Shown: one piece after another, positions 16,601-24,077 of the stretch
Numbering within the stretch: position 1 is the stretch's first letter
Layout: each line of letters starts with the position of its first letter
NCBI GenBank assembly: GCA_035543015.1
Contig: DATKKG010000076.1
Location: 1 to 47,481, forward strand
Direction of reading: 5' to 3'
Length of the DNA: 47,481 nt
Source: DATKKG01 sp035543015
GTDB lineage: Archaea; Thermoproteota; Nitrososphaeria; Conexivisphaerales; DTJL01
Notes under the pieces: model-generated
The model's database searches: none
What the model saw: the letters and a program-made list of their open reading frames with translations, nothing else
Told to the model about the DNA's origin: nothing
Made by a program: the position numbers and the translations under genes

Positions 16601-17358
16601 GGACCTGGCTCAAGGGCCGGGCGCTCAAGGACGTAGACCACCTTCCTGCCGTCGCTCCCGGCCAGGGCTATGCTGATTATCTGGTATTCGGCCTTCCCCG
16701 GGTCGGGTATGCGGCTTTCGACGGGCGAGTATACCTCTATGTCGACGGCCGCCCTCCTTATTTCGGGCTGCGGCTGGGTGAGCAGCAGCGCCCAGTTGCG
16801 CACGTAGTCGGAGAGGGGCGGAGAGGAGCCCTCAAGGCTCTTGTGGAGGGAGTCCTCCACTCCCGGGGCGGTCTCCATGACTTCGGGGATCACCTTCCCG
16901 TCGCGAACGCTGTAGAAGGAGCCCACCTGGAGCTGGTTGTCGTAGAGGTAGTTCTCGTAGTACTTGATGTCCGCCTCGTACGCGGGGATCAGGTTCCTTA
17001 TGCTCCTCTCGTTCGTAGCCCCTCCTATGGCGAGGGGGTCGGAGGTCACGATCTTGGAGACCAGGATCCTCTTGTCGTTGATCAGGTCCATCTTCTCCTC
17101 GGCCTTCAGCTCCATGACGTCGTTCCGCTGCTTGAGGAAGGACAGCTCCTCAAGGGTCTCCTTCGTGAAGCAGTAGGGCTTGTGGCCCGACCTGTCGTAG
17201 TAGTGGAAGATCCTCTGGGAGGACGGGTCGTAGAACTCGAGGAAGGCGAGGCGCTTCTCGCCGTCGTAGCCCGCGCCCAGCAGGATGGAAGGGGGAACGC
17301 TGTCGCTCCCCTGCTCTAGCTCCTTGATGGCCGAAGCAAGATCAAGGGCAGCCGTCAA
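13669..17358 (-). CDS. polB: Family B DNA polymerase with in-frame intein
   Basis: Replicative or repair DNA polymerase with 3'-5' exonuclease. Exo I is VDIEVYSP (Asp/Glu near residue 208), Exo II is FNGDDFDLPYIY. Polymerase motif A is LDFASLYPSII, motif B is KVFLNASYGVFG. Motif C, YGDTDS, is split by a 382-residue intein between Asp626 and Thr1009. The spliced product would be 847 residues, normal for archaeal PolB. RKKNYVGV and the thumb region (FVKTTNGVGVKPVELAKPED) follow. Start TTG, with a TATA-type element CAAACGTTAATAGCC upstream. Loss of splicing would inactivate the enzyme, so the splicing blocks should be functional. Confidence 0.96.
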   Translation of the reverse strand: MTAALDLASAIKELEQGSDSVPPSILLGAGYDGEKRLAFLEFYDPSSQRIFHYYDRSGHKPYCFTKETLEELSFLKQRNDVMELKAEEKMDLINDKRILVSKIVTSDPLAIGGATNERSIRNLIPAYEADIKYYENYLYDNQLQVGSFYSVRDGKVIPEVMETAPGVEDSLHKSLEGSSPPLSDYVRNWALLLTQPQPEIRRAAVDIEVYSPVESRIPDPGKAEYQIISIALAGSDGRKVVYVLERPALEPGPDRLPPDVEKRFFKTEPELLLSFFNDMIRYPVIVTFNGDDFDLPYIYQRSLNMNIPKESIPITRGTQVASVRQGIHIDLYKAFNNRSIQIYAFSNKYTEHTLNGVASGLLGREKVEIDVSIGELPLNELAYYNYIDADLTLELTRFNNDVFMKLFITVCRISKMPLEDASRLNVSNWIRSLMIFEHRRWNALVPRREDLEGKGGASSEAIIKGKKYKGGFVVEPKPGVHFNVVVLDFASLYPSIIKVYNLSYETVRCVHPECRSNLIPETDHWVCTKRKGMTSLLIGSLRDVRVGYFKSLSKRPGLSKADKEFYSVISQALKVFLNASYGVFGFENFALYCLPVAEATAALGRYSISRTIEKAKELNVEVLYGDSVGGDSVVWVKEPMGIHATRIENLFDWPTGATVDGKEYFVPRDVSVLTVDERGNSVFSPVKYVMRHLTTKKVYRVILTNRMALTVTEDHSLVGLQKAAGRSGAPRFLEVRPGRIKERGLDLVAIKHIPMEKVADRGYPKEVYEFMGAFIGAGTFGWAEGAVGTELDDYAVATGPASEGLVPLAAELKEGGWIGDFSVDAREGRLFAKGGKLAQLMIELAESSGQTQVPFFMFNESEANVSSFLRGYFATSSALSLERGGDRARASSSRACIPDSLRELLWRLGKPSSTYYTVATGDDGTSGKPLFWLDLDGAQSLFRKVGFLNDSAEKRLRRGLPKGKAKSEGGFVRVGVSEIQEVKSPGYVYDLEVEGTHRFFANGILCHNTDSVFLRAPSSQQLDLILAWARKELGIDLEIDKVYRYAAFSNRKKNYVGVYPDGSLEIKGLTGKKSNVPMFIKKTFKDVLRVLSEVKNPDEFTTARENIRQELRETYLRLKRREVPMEDLAFHVMMSKPVDRYTENTPQHVKAAQLLQGRGREMKPGDVISFVKTTNGVGVKPVELAKPEDIDVDKYVEYMRGTFDQLLDSLGYDFDEILGATKLEDFFGF
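14335..15480 (-). mobile_element. Intein in PolB at the YGD/TDS site, with a degenerate LAGLIDADG endonuclease
   Basis: Residues 627-1008 of the precursor. It begins SVGGDSVVWVKEP and ends FFANGILCHN, with Thr as the +1 extein residue. Block B (LTVTEDHSL, with the TxxH) and blocks F/G (GYVYDLEVEGTHRFFANGIL) are intact, so self-splicing is expected. The insertion point is the catalytic Asp-Thr of polymerase motif C, the known pol-c site of archaeal PolB inteins. The central ~230 residues look like a LAGLIDADG endonuclease (YEFMGAFIGAGTFGW; SSFLRGYFATSSALS). In both motifs the catalytic acidic residue is replaced (GAG for GDG, ATS for DGD). Homing activity is therefore probably lost. Confidence 0.92.
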
Positions 17359-17394
17359 CAGTCAAACCTCCGCATGGATACGCCGATGTAGTGG

Positions 17395-17408
17395 CTATTA
17401 ACGTTTGG
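17395..17408 (-). promoter_or_regulatory. Putative promoter of polB
   Basis: Minus strand CCAAACGTTAATAG, about 37-50 nt before the TTG start. It carries the AACGTT plus T/A-rich element. Confidence 0.5.
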
Positions 17409-17421
17409 AGACGGGGCTCTG

Positions 17422-17436
17422 GAAACGTTTAGTAGG
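17422..17436 (+). promoter_or_regulatory. Putative promoter of the 17473 gene
   Basis: GAAACGTTTAGTAGG on the plus strand, divergent from the polB promoter 15-25 nt away. Confidence 0.4.
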
Positions 17437-17472
17437 CGCCGGAAGCCCACGCAGCATCAGAGTTCGATCGTC

Positions 17473-17820
17473 TTGGCCATAGAGGGCTCGGAATGGGTCA
17501 TAGTGGCGCTCCTGGCGGGCTCCTTCGTCAGCGACCCGGACAAGCTCGAGGACAGGGTGCGCAGCGTCGCGAAGGCGGTGGAGCAGTTCAACAGGCTCAG
17601 CGCCCAGGCGAAAAAGGCCCTCGACAGGTCCATGAAGAGCCTGGAGGAGGACAAGGGATCCGGCGCTTCCACTCCGGAGACCGAGGGGTCGCTCGAGGGA
17701 CCAGAAGCCATGACCCTGATCGACCTCGCCCACCGGCTGGGCCTGACGACGGAGGGAAAGACGGCCGAACAGATAGCCGACGACATAGCCGGCCTTGCGG
17801 CGAAGGCAACGGAGAAGTAG
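17473..17820 (+). CDS. Hypothetical 115-residue protein
   Basis: TTG start. A short hydrophobic stretch (WVIVALLAGSF) is followed by a charged helical region (KLEDRVRSVAKAVEQFNRLS, AQAKKALDRSMKSLEED), a disordered Gly/Ser/Thr linker, and a C-terminal helix-turn-helix-like segment (LIDLAHRLGLTTEGKTAEQI). No family recognised. It is divergent from polB and has its own TATA element. A regulator or adaptor is possible, but that is a guess. Confidence 0.6.
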   Translation: MAIEGSEWVIVALLAGSFVSDPDKLEDRVRSVAKAVEQFNRLSAQAKKALDRSMKSLEEDKGSGASTPETEGSLEGPEAMTLIDLAHRLGLTTEGKTAEQIADDIAGLAAKATEK

Positions 17821-17879
17821 CACCCTCATCGCGTCGACGGCCCGGGGTTGGGCCGCTCTCGGCGCCGAGCGTAACGCAA

Positions 17880-17896
17880 AGTCTTATATTATCGTT
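17880..17896 (+). promoter_or_regulatory. Putative promoter of the 17914 membrane-protein gene
   Basis: AGTCTTATATTATCGTT lies about 26 nt before the ATG, which is the spacing expected for a leaderless archaeal transcript. Confidence 0.55.
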
Positions 17897-17913
17897 ACAG
17901 CGGTGCTTGCCTT

Positions 17914-18270
17914 ATGCAGAGGGCTGCCGTAAGACGGGTGATATCGAGCGCGGGACTGGTGGGCAGCGCCGTCCTTGTAGCCACTCCCTTGGTCAGCGGG
18001 ACCAGCGCGAACACCGTATTCCCCGGAGCGATCGGAATCCTCCTGGCCGGAGCGTCGTTCTACTGGAACAAGGGCGACGTCTACGCGATGCTCGCGGGGG
18101 TCTGCTCTCTGATGCTCTTCGCGGCATATGCGGGGTGGGGCCTGGCCTTCTGGGAGACTTTCTCCAATCTCGGACAGGCCGCTTCGCTTGGCCTCTCGGC
18201 CCTCTGCGTGATCGTCTCAATAGGCTACCTCGTTGCGACCGCCATCGCTGGAAGCTTCAACAAGGACTAG
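17914..18270 (+). CDS. Hypothetical four-helix membrane protein
   Basis: 118 residues with about four hydrophobic segments (near 10-28, 36-50, 57-77, 88-112). The N terminus is basic (MQRAAVRRV), predicting a cytoplasmic N terminus. No known motif. The ATG and strong TATA support the start. tyrS begins 15 nt after its stop, so the two may be co-transcribed. Confidence 0.7.
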   Translation: MQRAAVRRVISSAGLVGSAVLVATPLVSGTSANTVFPGAIGILLAGASFYWNKGDVYAMLAGVCSLMLFAAYAGWGLAFWETFSNLGQAASLGLSALCVIVSIGYLVATAIAGSFNKD

Positions 18271-18285
18271 AAGTGAACAGCCAAG

Positions 18286-19347
18286 TTGGACCTGGAAGAG
18301 AAGCTGCGCCTCGTCCTGCGCCCGCCCACAGAAGAGGTCGTGACTGGGGATGAGCTCAGGGAGCTTTTCGCGACCAAGTCTCACCCGACCCATTACATCG
18401 GTTTCGAGATATCCGGTTTCCTGCACCTCGGGACCCTCATCATCTCGGGCAACAAGGTCCGCGACCTCATCTCGGCAGGAGTGAAGACCAAGGTCTTCCT
18501 CGCCGACTGGCACAGCGTGATTAACAACAAGCTGGGCGGGGACTGGGAGAAGATCGGCGCCGCCTGCGACTACTACAAGGAGGCCTTCCAGGCCTACGCC
18601 CCCGGCGTCGAAGTGATCACCGGCAGCGAGCTCTACCACGGGAACGACGACTACTGGAAGGACATCATCCGTTTCGGCAAGCATGTGACCCTGAACAGGG
18701 CCAGCAGGACTCTCACGATCATGGGCCGCACCATGAAGGATGCTCTCGACGTCTCGTCCTATCTCTACCCGTCCATGCAGTCGGTGGACATCCACTACCT
18801 GAAGGCGGACATCGCCCACGCCGGCATCGACCAGCGCAAGGTGCACATGCTCGCGAGGGAAGTGTATCCAGCCCTCGGCTGGGAGCCGCCAGTGGCCCTT
18901 CATCACCACATCCTCCTCGGGTTGGAGAAGCCGGCGGCATCAGGCCTCGACGAGGACGCGAAGGCTGACGTGGTGATAAGCGCCAAGATGAGCAAGTCGA
19001 AGCCCCGGACGGCGATCTTCATCCACGACTCAGCCGAGTCGATCCAGGAGAAGCTGGCGAGGGCATGGTGCCCGGAAGCGTCGGCGGAGCTGAACCCGGT
19101 CCTCGAGCTGGTGAAGTACATCGTCTTCCATGACTTCAAGGAGTTCGTGGTCGAGAGGCCCTCGAGGTTCGGCGGGCCGGTCACGTTCTCTTCCTACGAA
19201 GAAGTGGAGAGGGCATACGTCGGCAGGCAGCTCCACCCGGCCGACCTGAAGAAGGCAACGGCGACCTACGTCGACAAGGTGGTCGCGCCGCTCAGGAGCC
19301 GGTTCGAGGGCCACAAGAAGAAGCTGGAGGAGCTGATGCGGGAATAG
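18286..19347 (+). CDS. tyrS: Tyrosyl-tRNA synthetase, archaeal type
   Basis: Class I synthetase for tRNA-Tyr. The HIGH-equivalent is SGFLHLGTLI (near residue 44). The tyrosine-binding and family segment is YPSMQSVDIHYLKADIAHAG with QRKVHMLAREV. The KMSKS loop reads KMSKSKPRTAIFIHD (near 234). The C-terminal part (CPEASAELNPVLELVKYIVF; RFGGPVTFSSYEEVE; LHPADLKKA) matches archaeal TyrRS rather than TrpRS. 353 residues is complete. TTG start. It is followed 2 nt later by a B3/B4-domain gene. Confidence 0.93.
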   Translation: MDLEEKLRLVLRPPTEEVVTGDELRELFATKSHPTHYIGFEISGFLHLGTLIISGNKVRDLISAGVKTKVFLADWHSVINNKLGGDWEKIGAACDYYKEAFQAYAPGVEVITGSELYHGNDDYWKDIIRFGKHVTLNRASRTLTIMGRTMKDALDVSSYLYPSMQSVDIHYLKADIAHAGIDQRKVHMLAREVYPALGWEPPVALHHHILLGLEKPAASGLDEDAKADVVISAKMSKSKPRTAIFIHDSAESIQEKLARAWCPEASAELNPVLELVKYIVFHDFKEFVVERPSRFGGPVTFSSYEEVERAYVGRQLHPADLKKATATYVDKVVAPLRSRFEGHKKKLEELMRE

Positions 19348-19349
19348 CG

Positions 19350-20024
19350 ATGACCTCCATCGTCCAAGATGATTTCAAAGTCAAGGTTGACAGCGAGGTA
19401 ATCCGGCAGTATCCCGCGACGGGCGTCTACGGCATACTGTGCGAACCGGGAAGGCCCGGCCTCTACGACTTCAACGAGATCATGGAGTCGGAGAAGGCGA
19501 AGATCAGGATCTCGATCAACGACCTCAAGGACGACCCCATCATCTCGGCCTACAGGAGCTTCTACTGGCGCATCGGCATCGACCCGACCAAGCAGAGGCC
19601 AGCCAGCGAGGCCCTGATCAGGAGGATCCTGCAGGGAGGTTCCATCCCTTCGGTGAACTACATAGTGGACGCGGGCAACATAGCGTCCGTCAGGACCCAC
19701 ATCCCCATCGGCCTCTACGACTTCGACAGGCTGAAAGGGCCGCTGAAGCTGTCGATGTCCAAAGGGGGTGAGGCCTTCAGGGACATTACGGGCAAGGAGT
19801 GGACGACCGTGGAAGAGGTCGTTCTGAGAGACGACGTCGGTGTCCTCCACCTCTTTCCCCACAGGGACTGCGAGAGGACCAAGATCACGTCCGACTCGAA
19901 GAGGGTTCTCATCCTCGGATGCAGGGTACTCGGGGTCACAGAAGAGCTCTGCAAGGCCGCCGCGTGGCAGGTCGTGCATGTCCTTGACGAGCTCCGGGCC
20001 AACCCCAACGACGAAATGCGTTGA
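19350..20024 (+). CDS. Free-standing B3/B4 domain protein (PheRS beta-subunit-like)
   Basis: 224 residues resembling the B3/B4 tRNA-binding and editing domain of phenylalanyl-tRNA synthetase beta, without the rest of the enzyme (COG3382-type). Recognisable segments are YRSFYWRIGIDPTKQRPASE (near residue 68), GGSIPSVNYIVDAGNIASV and a later CERTKITSDSKRVLILGC. In PheRS this domain hydrolyses Tyr mischarged to tRNA-Phe. Here it starts 2 nt after tyrS, which suggests a trans-editing or Tyr-related quality-control role. That role is an inference. ATG start. Confidence 0.85.
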   Translation: MTSIVQDDFKVKVDSEVIRQYPATGVYGILCEPGRPGLYDFNEIMESEKAKIRISINDLKDDPIISAYRSFYWRIGIDPTKQRPASEALIRRILQGGSIPSVNYIVDAGNIASVRTHIPIGLYDFDRLKGPLKLSMSKGGEAFRDITGKEWTTVEEVVLRDDVGVLHLFPHRDCERTKITSDSKRVLILGCRVLGVTEELCKAAAWQVVHVLDELRANPNDEMR

Positions 20025-20051
20025 ACCGTGGCCGGCCCGCCGCTGCAAATC

Positions 20052-20062
20052 TACATATAACC
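20052..20062 (+). promoter_or_regulatory. Putative promoter of the DegT aminotransferase gene
   Basis: TACATATAACC lies about 26 nt before GTG 20083, the leaderless spacing. Confidence 0.55.
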
Positions 20063-20082
20063 CCTCTAGGTGCTGCAGAGCC

Positions 20083-21192
20083 GTGGATACGATTCGCGTC
20101 CCCATCAACAAGCCGTTCTTCGGTGAGGAGGAGGCCAAGCAGGCCTTCAAGCTCGTCGTGGCCGGTACGCTGACCAGCTCGGCGAACGAAGGCGGGGCGA
20201 ACGTAAGGGAGTTCGAGGCGGGGCTCTCGTCATATCTGAGCTGTAAGAACGTCGTGGTGGTCAATTCGGGGACGTCGGCCCTGATCGCCTCCCTCATGGC
20301 GGCCGGCGTCAGGGAGGGAGACGAAGTCATAATCCCCTCCTTCACGTTCGCCGCGACGGCGAATGCCGTCCAGTTCGTGGGCGCGACGCCGGTCTTCGCC
20401 GACATCCGGCTTTCAGACTACACCGTGGACGTCGCCGACGTCAAGAGCAAGGTCACGAAGAAGACAAAGGCCGTGATCCCCGTGAACCTTTACGGGGGGA
20501 TAGCGGACGTGCCGGCCATGCGGGAGTTCCTGGATGCGGACTCGATCCCCGTGATCGAGGACGCCGCGCAGAGCCTCGGCAGCATCCAGGACGGCGCGCA
20601 GTCAGGGACCCTGGGCACGATGGGCTGCTTCAGCTTCTACCCCAGCAAGGTCATAAGCACGGGCGAAGGAGGCGCGGTGGCCACCAACGACTCGGAGCTG
20701 GCGGAAAGGTTGAGGATGATAAGGAACCATGGGATGGTCAAGGGCTACGATACGACGATCTTGGGGCTCAACCTTAGGCTTCCCGAGATCGAGGCCGCGA
20801 TAGGCACAGTGCAGCTTAAACGGGTGGAAGGGTTCATCCTTTCGAGGAGGAGGAACGCCGCGGCGCTGACCAGAGGCCTTGAAGGGCTCAAGAACGTGAG
20901 GGCCGTCCAGGAGAGGCCCGGCCAGAGGTTCAACTGGTACCTCTACACGATTTACGTCAAGGGGAACAGGGACAGGCTCATGAAGAGACTGAGGGAGAGG
21001 GGCTTCGGGGCCACCGTCTACTACGACCCGCCCGTACACCGCACGCCCTACTACGCGAAGTTCGTCACAGCCCAGCTCCCTCGCACCGACGATGCCGCGG
21101 CCCATGTGCTGTCCATCCCGGTCCATCCGTTCGTCACCGAGAGCGACGTCGGCGAAATGGTCACGCTCATCAAGACGGATGAGAAAGCTTAA
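20083..21192 (+). CDS. DegT/DnrJ/EryC1/StrS-family sugar aminotransferase
   Basis: PLP-dependent aminotransferase, usually acting on nucleotide-linked keto-sugars for surface glycans. Motifs are NSGTSALIASLMAAGV (phosphate binding), IIPSFTFAATANAVQFVGA, VIEDAAQSLGS (Asp contacts the pyridine N) and SFYPSKVISTGEGGA, whose Lys is the Schiff-base residue. 369 residues is complete. GTG 20083 gives the canonical N terminus (INKPFFGEEE) and lies 26 nt from TATA; upstream in-frame sequence is not coding. The surface sugar substrate is unknown; no other sugar genes are adjacent. Confidence 0.9.
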   Translation: MDTIRVPINKPFFGEEEAKQAFKLVVAGTLTSSANEGGANVREFEAGLSSYLSCKNVVVVNSGTSALIASLMAAGVREGDEVIIPSFTFAATANAVQFVGATPVFADIRLSDYTVDVADVKSKVTKKTKAVIPVNLYGGIADVPAMREFLDADSIPVIEDAAQSLGSIQDGAQSGTLGTMGCFSFYPSKVISTGEGGAVATNDSELAERLRMIRNHGMVKGYDTTILGLNLRLPEIEAAIGTVQLKRVEGFILSRRRNAAALTRGLEGLKNVRAVQERPGQRFNWYLYTIYVKGNRDRLMKRLRERGFGATVYYDPPVHRTPYYAKFVTAQLPRTDDAAAHVLSIPVHPFVTESDVGEMVTLIKTDEKA

Positions 21193-21225
21193 AGGACGCC
21201 CTTTTTAGGAGAGCTCGGAAGCGCA

Positions 21226-21405
21226 ATGTCGGAAGACGCAAAGACGGAAATAAAGTCCGGTGCCATCATGTACGAATGCATCAGGTGCGGCACGAAGGTA
21301 AGCAGCGAAGACCTGGCATCCCTCCCCGAGATCAAGTGCATCTGCGGCTACAGGGTTTTCAAGAAGAGCCGGCCGCCCGTAGTCAAGCAGCTGAAGTCGT
21401 ACTAG
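21226..21405 (+). CDS. rpo12: DNA-directed RNA polymerase subunit Rpo12 (RpoP)
   Basis: 59-residue zinc-binding subunit of archaeal RNA polymerase, homologous to eukaryotic RPB12. YECIRCGTKV gives one Cys pair. The second is KCICGYR, a C-x-C spacing where many archaeal homologues have C-x2-C. The basic tail KKSRPPVVKQLKSY is typical. ATG start. Two A/T-rich elements lie upstream (GCTTAAAGG near 21188, CCTTTTTAGG near 21200). The mevalonate cluster follows 84 nt later behind its own promoter. Confidence 0.92.
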   Translation: MSEDAKTEIKSGAIMYECIRCGTKVSSEDLASLPEIKCICGYRVFKKSRPPVVKQLKSY

Positions 21406-21446
21406 CTCCCTACGTCCTTTGACGAACAGATGTATGTCGGCTGTGA

Positions 21447-21460
21447 TAAGGTTTTTAACG
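21447..21460 (+). promoter_or_regulatory. Putative promoter of the thiolase/HMG-CoA synthase cluster
   Basis: TAAGGTTTTTAACG lies about 36 nt before TTG 21490. A second A/T-rich element (CCCTTTAAAGAATTT, 21474-21487) is closer to the start. Confidence 0.45.
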
Positions 21461-21489
21461 CCCACGGATGAGCCCTTTAAAGAATTTCG

Positions 21490-22521
21490 TTGAAGCCAAT
21501 CAGCTCAGTGGGTATACTAGGTTACGGTGCGTACGTGCCCATCTACCGCCTCCCGACTACGGAGGTCGCCCGGGTCTGGCGCGGGGAGGGAGCGGGCCCC
21601 AACAAGGAGAAGGCCGTCGCCCATGACGACGAAGACACCTTCACCATGGCCAGCGAAATGGCCAGGAGGGCCGTCAGGATGGCCGCAGTTGAGAAGCTCG
21701 GCGCCGTCCTGGTCGGGACCGAGTCGAAGCCCTACGTAGTCAAGCCGACTTCGACCATCCTTGCCCAGGCCCTCGGCCAGCACTTCTGTCTGGCGTCGGA
21801 CCTTGAGTTCGCCTGCAAGGCCGGGACAGAGGCCATGCAGTTCAACATCGCCCTCGTCGCGTCCGGCATGATCACGGCGGGCCTTGCAGTCGGGGTCGAT
21901 ACGGCCCAGGGCAGGCCTGGCGACGAGCTGGAGTACACCGCCGGAAGCGGCGGCGCCGCCTTCGTCATCGGGAAGGGCGGCGACTCCCTCGCCACCTTCG
22001 AGGCGACCACGTCGTACGTGAGCGACACGGGGGACTTCTGGAGGAGGCCCGGAGAGAAGTTCCCGAGCCACCTCGGCAGGTTCACCGGCGAGCCTGCGTA
22101 CTTCCATCATGTCGAAAGCTGCGTGAAGGCGCACCTTGCCGAGACAGGCTACAAACCCGCCGACTACAGATGGGCCGTCTTCCACCAGCCCAACCCCCGC
22201 TTCCCCATCGAAGCGGGGCTGAAGCTGGGGTTCAAGATGGAGCAGATGGAGCCGGGCCTCCTGAACCCCATGATCGGCAACACCTACGCAGGCAGCTCCA
22301 TGATCGGCCTCGCCGCCACCCTGGACATCGCGAAGGAGGGCGACAGGATCCTGATCTGCAGCTTCGGCAGCGGCGCCGGGAGCGACGCCTTCACGCTCAA
22401 CGTCACCGACAAGATCGAGCCGAAGAGGAACCTGGGAGTGTCGGTAAGGAGCATGGTGGAGCGCGCGGTCAAGGTGGACTACGCCCTCTACACGCGGTAC
22501 AGGGGGAAGCTCCAGGAATGA
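21490..22521 (+). CDS. hmgB: Hydroxymethylglutaryl-CoA synthase, archaeal type
   Basis: Condenses acetyl-CoA with acetoacetyl-CoA to HMG-CoA, the second step of the mevalonate pathway for archaeal isoprenoid lipids. Catalytic Cys109 lies in EFACKAGTEAMQF. The family His/Asn region is AVFHQPNPRFP, and MIGNTYAGSSMIGLA is the late glycine loop. 343 residues is normal. Start TTG (MKPISSVGILGYGAYVPIYR). The stop overlaps the thiolase ATG (ATGA), so the two are translationally coupled. Thiolase and the DUF35 protein follow. In characterised archaea these three form one complex that channels acetoacetyl-CoA. Confidence 0.95.
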   Translation: MKPISSVGILGYGAYVPIYRLPTTEVARVWRGEGAGPNKEKAVAHDDEDTFTMASEMARRAVRMAAVEKLGAVLVGTESKPYVVKPTSTILAQALGQHFCLASDLEFACKAGTEAMQFNIALVASGMITAGLAVGVDTAQGRPGDELEYTAGSGGAAFVIGKGGDSLATFEATTSYVSDTGDFWRRPGEKFPSHLGRFTGEPAYFHHVESCVKAHLAETGYKPADYRWAVFHQPNPRFPIEAGLKLGFKMEQMEPGLLNPMIGNTYAGSSMIGLAATLDIAKEGDRILICSFGSGAGSDAFTLNVTDKIEPKRNLGVSVRSMVERAVKVDYALYTRYRGKLQE

Positions 22522-23675
22522 GCAAGGTCTTCGTGGCCGCCGCGGGCCTGGTCCCCGTCGGTGAGCACTGGAGGAAGTCCATCGCAGACCTGATGACAGA
22601 GGCCTCCCTCGAGGCCATGAACCAGCTCCCCGACGCGAAGCCGGACAGGATCATAGTCGGGAACATGCTTTCGGCGGTGGGGGCCCAGCAGGAGCAGCTG
22701 GGGGCCCTGCTGGCCAGCCAGCTGAACCTGGTCGGCGTCCCGGCCTACACGGTCGAGGCCGCCTGCGGCTCGGGCGGAGCGGCAGTCCACAACGGGTACC
22801 TCTCGATCAAGGCAGGCGAAAGCGACGCGGTCCTTGTGTGCGGAGTGGAGAAGATGAAGGACATCGACGTCGGGAAGGTGACAGGGGCCCTGGTCATGGC
22901 GGACAGCGCCGAATACACCGAGTTCCCGGGCGCCACCTTCGTCTCTCTCAACGCCATCTGCCACGCCCTCTACCTGAAGAAGTACGGAGTCCTGAAGGAG
23001 GAGATGGCAGGCTTCCCGGTGCTGGGGCACAGGAACGCCGCCCTGTCCAGGCACGCGATGTTCAAGAGGGCGATAACCGTCGAGGACGTCCTCAGGTCTC
23101 CGATGATTTCGGACCCCATAAGGCTGATGGACAGCTCGCCGGTGTGCGACGGCGCCGCCGCCCTCCTCCTCCTGAGCGAGGCGAAGGCCAAGGAGCTGGG
23201 AGCGGACTCGGTGGAGATGGTCGCCAGCGAGGTGGCTGCCAACATATTCTCGATCTACGAGCGTGCCGACCCGCTTGACTACCTGGCCACCCGAACGGCT
23301 GCCAGGAGGGCGTTCGAGAAGACCGGGCTCAGGAAAGAGCAGGTGGACTTCATGGAGATCCACGACGCTTTCTCGGTGACGGGCGCGCTTACGCTGGAAT
23401 GCCTAGGGGTTTCGAAGCCAGGAAAGGCCCCCCATGACGTGAGCTCCGGGAGGTTCGACCTGCAGGGAGAGCTCCCCATAAACACGTTCGGAGGGCTGAA
23501 GGGCAGGGGTCATCCCGTCGGGGCGACGGGCGTCTACCAGGTGGCGGAGACGTACCTGCAGCTGGCCGAGAAGGCTGACGGCAACCAGGTCAAGGGCGCG
23601 AAGCTGGGCTTGGCCCACAACATGGGAGGGGTGGACACGACTACGTCCGTGCACATTCTCAGGAGGGCGGCCTGA
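22518..23675 (+). CDS. Acetyl-CoA acetyltransferase (thiolase) of the mevalonate cluster
   Basis: Makes acetoacetyl-CoA from two acetyl-CoA, the first mevalonate-pathway step. Nucleophile Cys83 lies in VEAACGSGGAAVHNG. Further motifs are MEIHDAFSVTGALTLE, NTFGGLKGRGHPVGATG and LAHNMGG, the archaeal pattern with HN in place of the bacterial CxG. 385 residues from ATG 22518; the open frame upstream is a shadow of HMG-CoA synthase. The start overlaps the synthase stop by 4 nt. DUF35 follows 1 nt after the stop. Confidence 0.94.
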   Translation: MSKVFVAAAGLVPVGEHWRKSIADLMTEASLEAMNQLPDAKPDRIIVGNMLSAVGAQQEQLGALLASQLNLVGVPAYTVEAACGSGGAAVHNGYLSIKAGESDAVLVCGVEKMKDIDVGKVTGALVMADSAEYTEFPGATFVSLNAICHALYLKKYGVLKEEMAGFPVLGHRNAALSRHAMFKRAITVEDVLRSPMISDPIRLMDSSPVCDGAAALLLLSEAKAKELGADSVEMVASEVAANIFSIYERADPLDYLATRTAARRAFEKTGLRKEQVDFMEIHDAFSVTGALTLECLGVSKPGKAPHDVSSGRFDLQGELPINTFGGLKGRGHPVGATGVYQVAETYLQLAEKADGNQVKGAKLGLAHNMGGVDTTTSVHILRRAA

Positions 23676-23676
23676 C

Positions 23677-24072
23677 TTGGTGAACGCTATTTCGTACTGG
23701 CGGCTCAAGGACAGGTACTTCAACCTGATGGGAACGAAGTGCAAGAAGTGCGGCGCCGAGTGGTTTCCCCCGGTCAGGGTCTGCAGGAAGTGCGGGTCTC
23801 AGGAGCTGGCGGACCATCGGATGCCTCACACGGGGAAGCTGGTCTCCCACACGATACTGAGGGAACCGGCGGAGGAGTTCAAACGCTACGCCCCCTACAT
23901 CTTGGGGCTGGTGGAGCTGGACAACGGTCAGAGGCTCCTCGCCCAGATAGTCGACGTGGACCCGATAGGCGTGCAGGACGGAGTGCCCTTGAGGCTTACC
24001 CTGAGGAAGCTCACCGAGGACACGACGAAGGGCACCATCTACTACGGATACAAGTTCACGCCGCTCCCCTGA
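23677..24072 (+). CDS. DUF35 OB-fold/rubredoxin-like zinc protein of the thiolase-HMG-CoA synthase complex
   Basis: 131-residue scaffold protein. A short N-terminal helix (YWRLKDRYFNLMGTKCKKCG) leads into a zinc ribbon (CKKC, CRKCGS, residues ~22-50). The OB-fold (VSHTILREPAEEFKRYAPYI onward) follows. In archaea this protein bridges thiolase and HMG-CoA synthase. Starts TTG 23677 or GTG 23680 lie 10-13 nt from an AGGAGG ribosome-binding site inside the thiolase end. The family identification is firm; complex formation is inferred from characterised homologues. Confidence 0.92.
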   Translation: MVNAISYWRLKDRYFNLMGTKCKKCGAEWFPPVRVCRKCGSQELADHRMPHTGKLVSHTILREPAEEFKRYAPYILGLVELDNGQRLLAQIVDVDPIGVQDGVPLRLTLRKLTEDTTKGTIYYGYKFTPLP

Positions 24073-24077
24073 TTCGA

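Noticed and set aside
16375..17319. 314-residue ORF antisense to polB
   Set aside because: Shadow of the exonuclease domain.
17880..17896. AT-rich element considered as a replication origin
   Set aside because: It is a simple promoter; no Orc1/Cdc6 gene or origin repeats are nearby.
19266..20405. 379-residue minus ORF across the tyrS end, the B3/B4 gene and the DegT start
   Set aside because: Crosses three genes on the other strand with clear motifs.
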